From: a virus
Virus record (IMG/VR): IMGVR_UViG_3300037502_001966
Span: 1-32,600 of that record
Length of the DNA stretch: 32,600 nucleotides
Strand: one strand, 5' to 3'
Of the stretch, positions 1 to 6,935 are shown piece after piece. The position numbers and the translations under genes are program-made. How positions within the stretch are numbered: the stretch's first letter is position 1; each line of letters starts with the position of its first letter. The notes under the pieces are model-generated. The model searched no databases, was not told the DNA's origin, and saw only the letters and a list, made by a program, of their open reading frames with translations.

Positions 1-127
1 GGCGAGGAGTTGCTCTTTCTTTTCTTTTTCGTAGCGGTTTCGTAGCGCAACAACAACTGCTTCGCCGACTTTGTTTACATTGTTCAGCATTTCTTCGTTG
101 GCTTTTTTTTGCGCTTCCGCTAAGTCT
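1..127. repeat. Terminal direct repeat, left copy (circular overlap)
   Basis: These 127 bases are identical to 32474-32600, including the run of eight T. The tape-measure reading frame continues through the join without a stop. The simplest reading is a circular assembly whose ends overlap, giving a unique genome of 32,473 bp. A real short terminal redundancy cannot be excluded, but the copy lies inside the tape-measure coding sequence, which is an unlikely place for a physical end. Confidence 0.95.
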
Positions 128-2157
128 TCCGCGGCTTTTTTCGAGTCTTCCATGGATTTTTTTTGTTCACGTTGACCCTCGGAAGATTTTTTTGTTGACG
201 AGGAAACTTGATCAGTTGAATTTTTTAAAGCATCAAGAGAAGTCTTCATCATATCGCTGTACGGTTTGGTCTGTTTTTTTGCATCGCCGAGCGAAACTAC
301 TTCTTTTTTTGCGACGGAAGTTGCTTTAGTTAGTTCCGCCGCACTGTTGCCCACGTCGGCAAATTGGATTTTTAGTGCCGCGGAATCGCGCTTTGCTTTT
401 TCTGCGTCTAGTAGAGTCGATATTCCTTGACGTGCTAAACTAATTTTTTCAGAAAAGTTAGGTATCCATGATGTAAGTTTTTCTAAACCTATAAGTATAA
501 TATCAATGCCTTTAAATATAATCGTTTTTAAGTAAGATAAACCTTGCTGAAAGCCATATATAAGAGCGTTAACTATATTTGAAACGGAAGTTTTAGCGGC
601 ATTATATATAGTGCTGAAAACAGTAACGAATATTAGTTTTAAATTATCCCAGACATTTGTCCAATTTTTTGAAAAAATACCTGTGAGGAAGTTCATTATA
701 TCAATATATGCCTTTTTAAAATGCCCCGCGTGTGCAACCACAACGTCAGTGATCACTTTAAAAATTGGCGCAAAAGTTTTTGATAAAAATGAAAAAATTG
801 GCTTTAGTATATTTTGGTGCAAGTGTGCAAATGCGTTTGCAATGGCGGAAACCTGCGTTACAAAAACCTGTGCTAAAAACTTACCTAAAGGCACTAATGC
901 TTGATTCCATAAAAAACTTAAAAAAGCACTCAAAGCTTTAATCGTTGGTGATAACACATTCGATAAATAATTGCCCAATGGTATAAATGCTTTGTTCCAT
1001 AAATCTTTTATTGCTGATCCTATTGGCACAATAATATTTTTCCACAGCGACATCATCACGGTTGCAATCGCTGAAAAAATTCCTTCGACAATTCCGCGAA
1101 AGCTTTGGTTAGTTTTGTAAAAATATATTGTGCCCGCAACGAGCGCGCCGATTGCGGTTATGGCGATGCCGATAGGGTTAGCGACAAGAAATGTTAATGC
1201 CGCGCCTAAAGCTTTTATTGCCGTTGCCGATGCAAGAATTCCGCTTTTAAGCATCGGCAAAACGGCGATGACTCCGCCGATGGCTAGTGCTACAGGCCCA
1301 AGCGCGGCGGCGACTAGAGCGCAAACAACTACAATTTTTTTCATCTCTGGCGTAGTTTCTTGTAAAGACTTTAAAAAGTCATTAACCTTTGTTATTATTG
1401 CCGTGAATGTTGGTAGTAGCACCTGCCCAAAAAGAACGCCAAGTTCTTTCAGCGTTTCGCCGAAGATCCTCATTTGTGCAGCTGCCTCTGCGTTGTTTCG
1501 CTCAAAGTCGCCCTGCGCATTTTTAGTCGCATCCAACAAAAACGCGTACCGTAAATTAACCTTTTCCGCTTGAGTCATGCTCTCGACGCTTTTATTTATT
1601 CCGTTAGCTAAAGCGAAAAACTTCAGATTGGTTTCTGTCATTACATAACCAAGAGTAGACAACGATTCCGTCTCTCCCGTAAAAACGCCTTTTAAAGCGC
1701 CCATCGCCTGCTCAATGGAAACGTTTTTCATGCTAGCGATGTCAGCACCGAGTTGTGTCATTGTCATTGACATTTCAGCGGCATCATCTCGAGTCAACCC
1801 CATCGATGTACCCATGTCGCCAAATAACGCCGCGGAATCAAGAGCGGTGAGTCCTGCCATTCCCATTTTTTCAATTGAGGTCTTACTCCATGCGAGTACA
1901 TTTTTTGCGCTTTCTCCAAATGCAACATTTACTTTGTTAACTGCTTCATTCATGTCGCTAGCCAACTTAATCGATGCCCCACCTGCTAGGGCAATTGGAA
2001 GCGTCAGCGCGGTCGTAAGCGTCGTACCGACTGATGTCATTTTTTCGCCGAAGCTCGCCAGCTTACCCTGCACAGCGTCGAATCCTTTTGTTAACTCGTC
2101 AAAGTTAGATGATATCTTGACAAATAATTCTGACAGCAAACTATTCACCACCTTCAT
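1..2157 (-). CDS. Tail tape measure protein, N-terminal 719 residues (continues at 32473)
   Basis: This is the N-terminal part of the protein that sets tail length and is threaded through the tail tube. Translation starts at the ATG at 2157, which overlaps the end of the tail chaperone frame by 17 bases. That ATG is preceded by little Shine-Dalgarno sequence, so coupling to the upstream frame is likely. The frame stays open to base 1, exactly 719 codons, and resumes in phase at 32473, giving 1098 residues in all. The first ~200 residues resemble the TP901-type tape measure core: Gly/Ala/Met-rich helices, then a segment mentioning FGDMGTSMGL and LGYVMTETNLKFFA. A hydrophobic, membrane-like stretch lies at about residues 275-345, as is usual in tape measures that cross the host membrane at injection. 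Identity is secure from position, length and composition. Confidence 0.93.
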   Translation of the reverse strand, partial: MKVVNSLLSELFVKISSNFDELTKGFDAVQGKLASFGEKMTSVGTTLTTALTLPIALAGGASIKLASDMNEAVNKVNVAFGESAKNVLAWSKTSIEKMGMAGLTALDSAALFGDMGTSMGLTRDDAAEMSMTMTQLGADIASMKNVSIEQAMGALKGVFTGETESLSTLGYVMTETNLKFFALANGINKSVESMTQAEKVNLRYAFLLDATKNAQGDFERNNAEAAAQMRIFGETLKELGVLFGQVLLPTFTAIITKVNDFLKSLQETTPEMKKIVVVCALVAAALGPVALAIGGVIAVLPMLKSGILASATAIKALGAALTFLVANPIGIAITAIGALVAGTIYFYKTNQSFRGIVEGIFSAIATVMMSLWKNIIVPIGSAIKDLWNKAFIPLGNYLSNVLSPTIKALSAFLSFLWNQALVPLGKFLAQVFVTQVSAIANAFAHLHQNILKPIFSFLSKTFAPIFKVITDVVVAHAGHFKKAYIDIMNFLTGIFSKNWTNVWDNLKLIFVTVFSTIYNAAKTSVSNIVNALIYGFQQGLSYLKTIIFKGIDIILIGLEKLTSWIPNFSEKISLARQGISTLLDAEKAKRDSAALKIQFADVGNSAAELTKATSVAKKEVVSLGDAKKQTKPYSDMMKTSLDALKNSTDQVSSSTKKSSEGQREQKKSMEDSKKAAEDLAEAQKKANEEMLNNVNKVGEAVVVALRNRYEKEKKEQLLA

Positions 2158-2760
2158 ATGACGCTGTAAATGCTTCTAAGAATCTTAACTGCTCCTGCCA
2201 CGATTGCTTCTTTTTTGGTTCGCGCGGCATGAAGTCTTCTACTTTATATGGTAAACCTTTCGTTCTGTTGGCGTTGGCGATGACACAACATATAAGAGCC
2301 GAGTTGTATTGTTCGCGTTTTATTTTACGCTTAAAAGATTCATGTAAATAATAGTACTCTTTATATAGCAATCGCCACGCATCATTTGGGGCGATGTGCA
2401 TCTCGGCGACACACATCGCCCACAACTCAATGACGCGTGGCGCGGTTAGTTTTTTGTGTTAACTTCATTTTGCGACTCTGGCACATCGACCGAGTCTCCT
2501 ATGACTTTTGTCAACACTGTAGATATGTCACCTAAATTTTTAACCGTGATAAACTTTCCGACCTCTTCTGCAGAGAGAGTTGGATCTCCGTGCAGGAGGC
2601 ACGACCACAGCAGTGCGCGGATGTCTGTGGCTTTTATACCTGCATCACTATCGCCCACCGCAAACGCGCTCTTGCCCGTCAGCGACTCGTATGCGCACAT
2701 GGCGTTAAGGTCGTAGCGCAATTCACGTTCTTTGTCCAGATTGATAGTATACTTTTTCAT
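2141..2760 (-). CDS. Tail assembly chaperone, -1 frameshift product (gpGT-like)
   Basis: This is the predicted long product, about 206 residues. Ribosomes read 104 codons, slip back one base on A AAA AAC at 2449-2455, and continue from the CTA at 2449 for 102 more codons to the TAG at 2141. The T part has no convincing independent start: its first candidate is a TTG at 2425 without a Shine-Dalgarno. The -1 frame is open exactly from the heptamer. The T domain (for example the segment HIAPNDAWRLLYKEYYYLHE) resembles C-terminal extensions of tail chaperones. In lambda and many Gram-positive siphophages the G:GT ratio is fixed by such a shift. The frame and heptamer are seen directly; the shift itself is inferred from family knowledge. 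Confidence 0.85.
2446..2760 (-). CDS. Tail assembly chaperone, short form (gpG-like)
   Basis: This 104-residue protein lies between the major tail protein and the tape measure, the position of the lambda gpG-type chaperone that keeps the tape measure soluble and directs tube polymerisation onto it. The ATG at 2760 has a good GAGGTG Shine-Dalgarno five bases upstream. The sequence is helical and includes the segment YDLNAMCAYESLTGK, the kind of N-terminal motif seen in these small tail proteins. Its last codons contain the in-frame heptamer A AAA AAC directly before TAA, so most ribosomes should terminate here and a fraction should shift to make the longer product. No catalytic role is expected. 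Confidence 0.85.
   Translation of the reverse strand: MKKYTINLDKERELRYDLNAMCAYESLTGKSAFAVGDSDAGIKATDIRALLWSCLLHGDPTLSAEEVGKFITVKNLGDISTVLTKVIGDSVDVPESQNEVNTKN
2449..2455 (-). promoter_or_regulatory. Programmed -1 frameshift heptamer A AAA AAC (tail chaperone)
   Basis: The heptamer is in the correct phase (codons ACA AAA AAC) and the zero-frame stop TAA follows at once. Four or five bases downstream lies a small GC stem, CGCG-CCA-CGCG, and about 30 bases downstream a GGCGA...TCGCC hairpin; either could stimulate slippage. The heptamer is of the kind well documented for bacterial and phage -1 shifts. Confidence 0.85.
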
Positions 2761-2772
2761 ATTTTCACCTCA

Positions 2773-3174
2773 TTAAATTTGACCCAGTGTCGGTCGTCCA
2801 GAAACTTTAAACGTTGCGCTAAACGGGATCACTCCATCGACTGGGGCTTCCATGCCAAACGCCGTAGCTAATACCGTTGCGGTAAATCTTGTTACGCTAG
2901 GGGAGGTTGGATAGTCGATAGTAACCGTTTGCGCACTTGACGTTTCGAGCGCAACGATTGTGGCGGATGCCGATGCCGTCGTAAAATTCCCCTCCACCGA
3001 GATCTCGCCACCGTCGCGCAAGCCTTTGATAAATTCCCTGTATTGTCCAGCGGATGAATGAGTTGTTACGTCAATCGTTTCTGCCGATAAATTTGGAGCG
3101 GAAATACTTGTGATTTCACTAATCGTCGTTGAGCCAATTTTAAAAATAGCGCCATTTGCAAATGTTCCTGCCAT
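2773..3174 (-). CDS. Major tail (tube) protein
   Basis: This is a 133-residue protein rich in Ser, Thr, Ala and Val and predicted to be nearly all beta. It is of the type that polymerises into the siphophage tail tube (TP901-1/lambda gpV N-domain family). It opens with GAIFKIGSTTISEITSISAP, typical of this family, where the N-terminal strands describe what the tube is made of and a conserved TIDVTTHSS follows. The ATG at 3174 has a perfect AAGGAGG site eight bases upstream. It lies just before the tail chaperone, the canonical position. It has no Ig-like C-terminal domain, so the tail surface is probably smooth. Confidence 0.88.
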   Translation of the reverse strand: MAGTFANGAIFKIGSTTISEITSISAPNLSAETIDVTTHSSAGQYREFIKGLRDGGEISVEGNFTTASASATIVALETSSAQTVTIDYPTSPSVTRFTATVLATAFGMEAPVDGVIPFSATFKVSGRPTLGQI

Positions 3175-3201
3175 TAAATATTCCTCCTTTTAATAAGAAA
3201 G

Positions 3202-3600
3202 CTAGTGACATATGATATCGTAGTTGGCATTGATGATGCGCTTGTCAGCATCCCGCTCTGTGGAGGAGTACGTATAGTAACATTGTACCATATTAAACCC
3301 ATCAATACCAAATGACTTTAAATTTATTGCGGTGTTAGCTAATTCAAGTATTTCCTTTGATAGTTTATACCCTCCACGACCTGTATCGGTAAATATTCGC
3401 AACTCTAATGTTACTATATAACCCTTTGAGTTATTAAGCCTGTTGCTAGTCGTTTCGGTCATGCTGCCGATGGTCACATATGGATACGGGGAATTTGTAG
3501 GGGGTTCATCATATAGGGCGTTGGATATTTTAGCCATAAACGATGAAGATGAAGCAAGAGCGTTGTAGATGCTTTTTTGCACCGCCCACATCGCTGTCAA
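3202..3600 (-). CDS. Tail completion protein (gp17/DUF3168 type)
   Basis: This 132-residue protein matches the minor tail or tail-terminator family (SPP1 gp17-like, DUF3168). Landmarks are an N-terminal helix with AVQKSIYNAL, then YDEPPTNSPYPYVTIGSMTE, and a later strand with VTLELRIFTDTGRGGYKLSKE. These proteins cap the head-proximal end of the tail tube and mate with the head completion proteins. The start is unclear: a TTG at 3600 immediately after the upstream TAG, with a GGGGTGGAG-like site, or the ATG at 3591. The placement between gp10-like and major tail protein is canonical. Confidence 0.82.
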   Translation of the reverse strand: MTAMWAVQKSIYNALASSSSFMAKISNALYDEPPTNSPYPYVTIGSMTETTSNRLNNSKGYIVTLELRIFTDTGRGGYKLSKEILELANTAINLKSFGIDGFNMVQCYYTYSSTERDADKRIINANYDIICH

Positions 3601-4068
3601 CTACTCCACCCCCCGTATGCGCTTAAGTTCAATAATCATCTTCGGCACAGCCTGCATATATGCTTTGCGCAAAAAATGCCTGCCGTAGCCTTTCGGCTTT
3701 TTCTGACCACCGCTCGTGCGCCTTGAATTCGGACCACCACCACCGCGCTCGTGGATCTTTTCAGCATATTCAACATTTGTGCCGACAAATATTTGTCCTT
3801 TTTTGGCGCGTACTGTTTTTAGCATGCCATCAAAACTATTCCCGTTTCTGTCGGTGTAGTTAAACGTGTCAACATTTTCAGTCATTGTATTGATGCTGGC
3901 ACGTAGCCTGCCGCTATCGACAGGAACATTTCTCTTTGCTACTGTCTCGATCTCCGCTTTACTCATGGCATAAAGTGTGTCGTATATTTCATGTTGTAAA
4001 TCTTTGTTGAGTTTTTTTAATTCATTGGATAACTTATTATTGTTCTTAATTATTATCCGCACACTCAT
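3601..4068 (-). CDS. HK97 gp10-family head-tail/tail protein
   Basis: This 155-residue protein belongs to the HK97 gp10 family, small proteins that act at the head-tail junction or tail end. Diagnostic features are the central VPVDSGRLRASI motif, the VGTNVEYAEKIHERGG segment, and a basic Gly-rich loop before the C-terminal HFLRKAY. The ATG at 4068 overlaps the previous stop as ATGA, so the gene is translationally coupled to the head-closure gene. It stands in the standard order between head closure and DUF3168 proteins. Confidence 0.87.
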   Translation of the reverse strand: MSVRIIIKNNNKLSNELKKLNKDLQHEIYDTLYAMSKAEIETVAKRNVPVDSGRLRASINTMTENVDTFNYTDRNGNSFDGMLKTVRAKKGQIFVGTNVEYAEKIHERGGGGPNSRRTSGGQKKPKGYGRHFLRKAYMQAVPKMIIELKRIRGVE

Positions 4069-4373
4069 GCGTCCTCACTCGCTTTGATAGTCATCATCGA
4101 CCCGCGTTGACTCTCATCGATAACTGATTCAATGCGCAAAACTTTATTCTTGTACACTATTCTTTGAGTGTTATTAATCGGTTGCTTTCTAACGCGAATA
4201 GTATATTTGTTTACTTGTTGCGCCTTGTCGTATCGCTCGTCAAGATCGGATGACACATGCACATTTGCCCATATCGTTGACGTTGTCGTCCACGACTCTA
4301 TAAATGTACCGCCGCCGCTTGCTGTTGTTGATAATGATTGTAGCGAGATATTGCTCCTGAGGTTTGTTAACAT
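4065..4373 (-). CDS. Head closure / head-tail adaptor protein
   Basis: This 102-residue all-beta protein of the phage head-tail joining family (SPP1 gp16-like) plugs the connector after packaging. It has the typical order: an N-terminal strand with SLSTTASGGGTFIESW, then TIWANVHVSS, a variable loop, and YTIRVRKQPINNTQRIVYKNKVLRIESV. The start ATG at 4373 overlaps the preceding TGA by one base, and GAGGTG lies seven bases upstream. Assignment rests on these motifs and on position. Confidence 0.83.
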   Translation of the reverse strand: MLTNLRSNISLQSLSTTASGGGTFIESWTTTSTIWANVHVSSDLDERYDKAQQVNKYTIRVRKQPINNTQRIVYKNKVLRIESVIDESQRGSMMTIKASEDA

Positions 4374-4996
4374 CAGAAAACACCTCTTGCACTTGAGTTA
4401 TAATTAACAATGTTTCCTATTAACCCTTTTAACGTATCGTAGCTTATAGAGAACCCTTGCTCGGTCCATTGTGTAGCATACTCTTGCCTGCACTCGTATA
4501 GGTATGCCGCCACCCGAAATATAGCCGTCTTAATGCTTAACGGTGTTGTTGATGGCGTTGTATCCGCCACGAGTCCAGCGGTATATGTGATCACATACCC
4601 ATCGCCGTCGCGCCCTTGCTCAAAAAAGTTATTGACGTTAAAAAATTCATCCGCCGCGTGTCTATACGTTGTTGCACTTTGCGTCACATATGCAGATTCA
4701 AAATTCTGTGCATAAACTATTGACGTAACACTACTGACTGGCGACCTCATTGCGGGGATGCTTGTCACTCCGCCCGTCTGTCGCTGTATCACTGATCGTC
4801 GATGCAGCCGAATGCCCATATACCCCTCAACAATTTGTGTCGCTGCATGAGTAATTTGAGATATGAGTGTCGGATTCTCATCTACACTATCATCAATCTT
4901 TGCATAGCGTTTAAATTCAATGTCATTAATTGGGTGATATATCGGATCTGACTCCGACACCGTTACATACTGCGGTACAGCATAGTCTGTGAGCAT
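4373..4996 (-). CDS. Head-tail connector protein (gp6-like)
   Basis: This 207-residue protein is likely the adaptor ring placed beneath the portal (HK97 gp6 / phiE125 gp8-like). The N-terminal half is helical (FKRYAKIDDSVDENPTLISQ, then AATQIVEGYMGIRL), the usual pattern of helix, acidic loop, helix. A Ser/Thr-rich beta insertion follows, and then a C-terminal helix with FRVAAYLYECRQEYATQW. The start at 4996 has GGAGG seven bases upstream, located at the 3' end of the glycosyltransferase gene before it. It resumes the conserved morphogenesis order interrupted by the two glycosyltransferases. Confidence 0.8.
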   Translation of the reverse strand: MLTDYAVPQYVTVSESDPIYHPINDIEFKRYAKIDDSVDENPTLISQITHAATQIVEGYMGIRLHRRSVIQRQTGGVTSIPAMRSPVSSVTSIVYAQNFESAYVTQSATTYRHAADEFFNVNNFFEQGRDGDGYVITYTAGLVADTTPSTTPLSIKTAIFRVAAYLYECRQEYATQWTEQGFSISYDTLKGLIGNIVNYNSSARGVF

Positions 4997-5000
4997 GTGC

Positions 5001-5762
5001 TCACCTCCCTTGCTTTATAACCTTTGTTATATATGTTGATTGCTCTTTACGTAACGAATCTTCGTACTCCACAAGATCCTCGTGCCTGTATAAATGTTTA
5101 GCAGGATGATGAGTGTCCATATATATATTATACCCCGCGCATTGTGCTCGTATACAAAAGGCTCGGTCTTCCCACGTGCTCCACGACACGTTTGGGATGG
5201 AAGTGTACGTAACGCCGCTCTCAATAACGCTTCTGTGTATTAATATACAAGCCCCTGTATAACCTACCTTGTAAACAGATGGAGTGCGCCACTGATCCCA
5301 CTCTCCAGTATATTCATATCCATAGTGGTCGTACATCCATGCGTTCGGCATCTCGGGCTCTTGCGGTGTCCACCGTGTCCAAAATACCTCGGATATAATA
5401 TGCTTTCTATGATTAATTAATGTCACCAAAGTTTTAGGATGTAGAATTATATCGCTATCAACCAAAAAGAAATAGTCGTACTTTTCTGTCAATGCTTTAT
5501 GCAATAAATAGTTTTTCATGTTTACAACATCTTGTAAATTCTTAGCGCCCCAATGATGGGTAGAATCTTTGCGATAAGAAGTGTTGTTTGTATAATCTTC
5601 GTACTCGTGTGCCTGCAGTAGATCTTTCAACCCGCTAGAGTTATGCAGTATAAAGAATTTATCTACTTCGTATTCGTGTTCAAGAGAATTTAATGATGCC
5701 AAATAATGCTCAAAAACACGCACATCTTGATGCACTGGTGCTCCGATGAGTATACGGGTCAT
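5001..5762 (-). CDS. Glycosyltransferase-like protein, GT-A fold (second of pair)
   Basis: This 253-residue protein resembles GT-A (family 2-like) glycosyltransferases. It opens with MTRILIGAPVHQDVRVFEHY, the sugar-nucleotide binding strand and helix. A DXD-type motif (DSD, residues 102-104) follows the hydrophobic strand YDYFFLV, and would hold the divalent metal and nucleotide sugar. A later segment with GYTGACILIHRSV and WEDRAFCIRAQCAGY supplies the likely acceptor-side acidic residues (WED). Its ATG overlaps the stop of the first glycosyltransferase as ATGA. It is inserted between capsid and connector genes, so it probably modifies a virion protein or host surface glycan. Substrate cannot be told from sequence. 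Both enzymes appear full length. Confidence 0.75.
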   Translation of the reverse strand: MTRILIGAPVHQDVRVFEHYLASLNSLEHEYEVDKFFILHNSSGLKDLLQAHEYEDYTNNTSYRKDSTHHWGAKNLQDVVNMKNYLLHKALTEKYDYFFLVDSDIILHPKTLVTLINHRKHIISEVFWTRWTPQEPEMPNAWMYDHYGYEYTGEWDQWRTPSVYKVGYTGACILIHRSVIESGVTYTSIPNVSWSTWEDRAFCIRAQCAGYNIYMDTHHPAKHLYRHEDLVEYEDSLRKEQSTYITKVIKQGR

Positions 5763-6415
5763 GATGAATCGCCATCTTTTTTATTAGCATTATCAACTTC
5801 TTTTTTGTACTCTTCGTAAAAGTCTTGCTCGAATACTTCTTTATGCGCTAAATGACCAAACTGCAAGGTTGTGTCGCAAAACATTTTAACACCTGCGTTT
5901 TTTAATTTGTTACAGAAAGTCAGATCCTCCCCCACGTGAGGGAGTGGAAAAAAGTAAGGGGCGTTAATCTTCTCAAATGCTGATCGCTTTATTAATGCAC
6001 ACGCCAATCCTGCTCCTTCGATGGGCAACAGACCTTCGCCGTATCCCACTGGCGTTTCTAGGTAAGGAGGTTGATTGCTTCCTTCGTCAATATTTACCTT
6101 TGTATAAAAACAAGGCTGATAAGGCTTTACGCGCTTAAAAGCTTTTGCGGTCACGAATTCTTTATCGTGTTTAACTAAAAATTCAATGCTTTGCGGATGG
6201 AAGGTCATATCGCTGTCGATAAACATTAAGTACTCGCAATCGCTTTTTAAAAATTCGCTTGCTATATATTCTCTGGCATCATATACTAGCGAGCTTGATA
6301 TCATGGAGAATTCAAGTAATATATTCGTCCTGCGATTCGTCATGCGCATAAATGATTCAAAAACTTTAAATTCGATTGGTCGATGGATTGGCACTCCTAC
6401 CATGACTTTTGTCAT
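5759..6415 (-). CDS. Glycosyltransferase-like protein, GT-A fold (first of pair)
   Basis: This is a 218-residue GT-A-type glycosyltransferase. It begins MTKVMVGVPIHRPIEFKVFE, matching the opening of its downstream partner, so the two look like diverged paralogues. The metal-binding DSD is at residues 67-69 after EYLMFI. A GEDLTFCNKLKNAGVKMFCD stretch holds the likely catalytic acidic residue. The ATG at 6415 is preferred to an upstream GTG at 6424 because AGGGG lies eight bases before it. It follows its own promoter-like sequence and a long inverted repeat at 6452-6509. Likely a moron cassette for decorating the virion; the acceptor is unknown. Confidence 0.75.
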   Translation of the reverse strand: MTKVMVGVPIHRPIEFKVFESFMRMTNRRTNILLEFSMISSSLVYDAREYIASEFLKSDCEYLMFIDSDMTFHPQSIEFLVKHDKEFVTAKAFKRVKPYQPCFYTKVNIDEGSNQPPYLETPVGYGEGLLPIEGAGLACALIKRSAFEKINAPYFFPLPHVGEDLTFCNKLKNAGVKMFCDTTLQFGHLAHKEVFEQDFYEEYKKEVDNANKKDGDSS

Positions 6416-6442
6416 GAATAACACCCCTAATATGTTATTCCC

Positions 6443-6470
6443 TTTATAATATACGGCATGGAAACGTCAA
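6443..6470 (-). promoter_or_regulatory. Promoter candidate for the glycosyltransferase pair
   Basis: TTGACG (6465-6470) and TATAAA (6443-6448) are separated by 16 bases, close to a sigma-A consensus, about 30 bases before the first glycosyltransferase start. The -35 and spacer lie partly inside the left arm of an inverted repeat. It lacks the TGTC box found in the early promoters, so it probably answers to a different control. Confidence 0.55.
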
Positions 6471-6509
6471 GGGGTACGCTTGTCGCTTGCGCAAGCTATC
6501 CATGCCGTA
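6452..6509. repeat. Inverted repeat with inner palindrome upstream of glycosyltransferases
   Basis: Perfect 11-base arms, TACGGCATGGA at 6452-6462 and its complement at 6499-6509, enclose a 36-base loop. The loop contains a 12-base perfect palindrome, GCTTGCGCAAGC (6485-6496). There is no T run after either arm, so it is not a standard terminator. It may be an operator, an mRNA structure, or the scar of the insertion that brought the glycosyltransferases. Confidence 0.7.
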
Positions 6510-6520
6510 AAGCTGTAATG

Positions 6521-6907
6521 TTATCCTAGATATCTATCTCCGTCACGAGCAACCACTGCGCAAACGCCTGATGCAGTATCGGCTTTTTGGACATAAACGC
6601 CTAAATAGCGTTTCCCTTCGCTCAATTCACTTTCAACAACGTCAATAGTTAGAAACCTTGATGCTGTTTGTGATGATCCAGTAACTTCTTTAAGTTTTGT
6701 AGCGACTGCACCAGCCCATGTAGGCTCTGTGGATTCCCAAATGCTCACCGTGATAACGCCCGCGGTAGTGGCAACGCCTTGCGATACTACTGCAAGATAT
6801 TCGCTAAAGTCACGCATGTCGACGAGTTCGGATGATGAGATCGCAACCGTTGATGCAGTAGCGACAATTGCTGACGTTAAAGATACTTTTTCAGTAATTT
6901 TTTCCAC
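6521..6907 (-). CDS. Small beta-rich virion-associated protein, unknown role
   Basis: This 128-residue protein is rich in Val, Ala, Ser and Thr with alternating strand-like segments such as GVITVSIWESTEPTWAG and KRYLGVYVQKADTASGVCAV. It lies 28 bases after the major capsid gene, where decoration proteins or head fibres are often found, so a capsid-surface role is plausible but not shown. The start is the GTG at 6907, with GGAG eight bases upstream. It has no signal peptide, membrane segment or cysteine motif. I do not recognise the family. Confidence 0.7.
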   Translation of the reverse strand: MEKITEKVSLTSAIVATASTVAISSSELVDMRDFSEYLAVVSQGVATTAGVITVSIWESTEPTWAGAVATKLKEVTGSSQTASRFLTIDVVESELSEGKRYLGVYVQKADTASGVCAVVARDGDRYLG

Positions 6908-6935
6908 TTTTCATGCTCCTTTCAATTGTTGATTA

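Noticed and set aside
1130-2161. Plus-strand open frames across the tape measure region and elsewhere (for example 15721-16326, 22045-22569)
   Set aside because: They lie opposite clear minus-strand genes, have composition unlike the rest, no good ribosome binding sites, and no recognisable domains; the whole genome is transcribed in one direction.
6440-6505. A 19-residue ORF starting at 6504 in the inverted repeat
   Set aside because: No Shine-Dalgarno, covers the promoter and repeat, and has no sign of coding.
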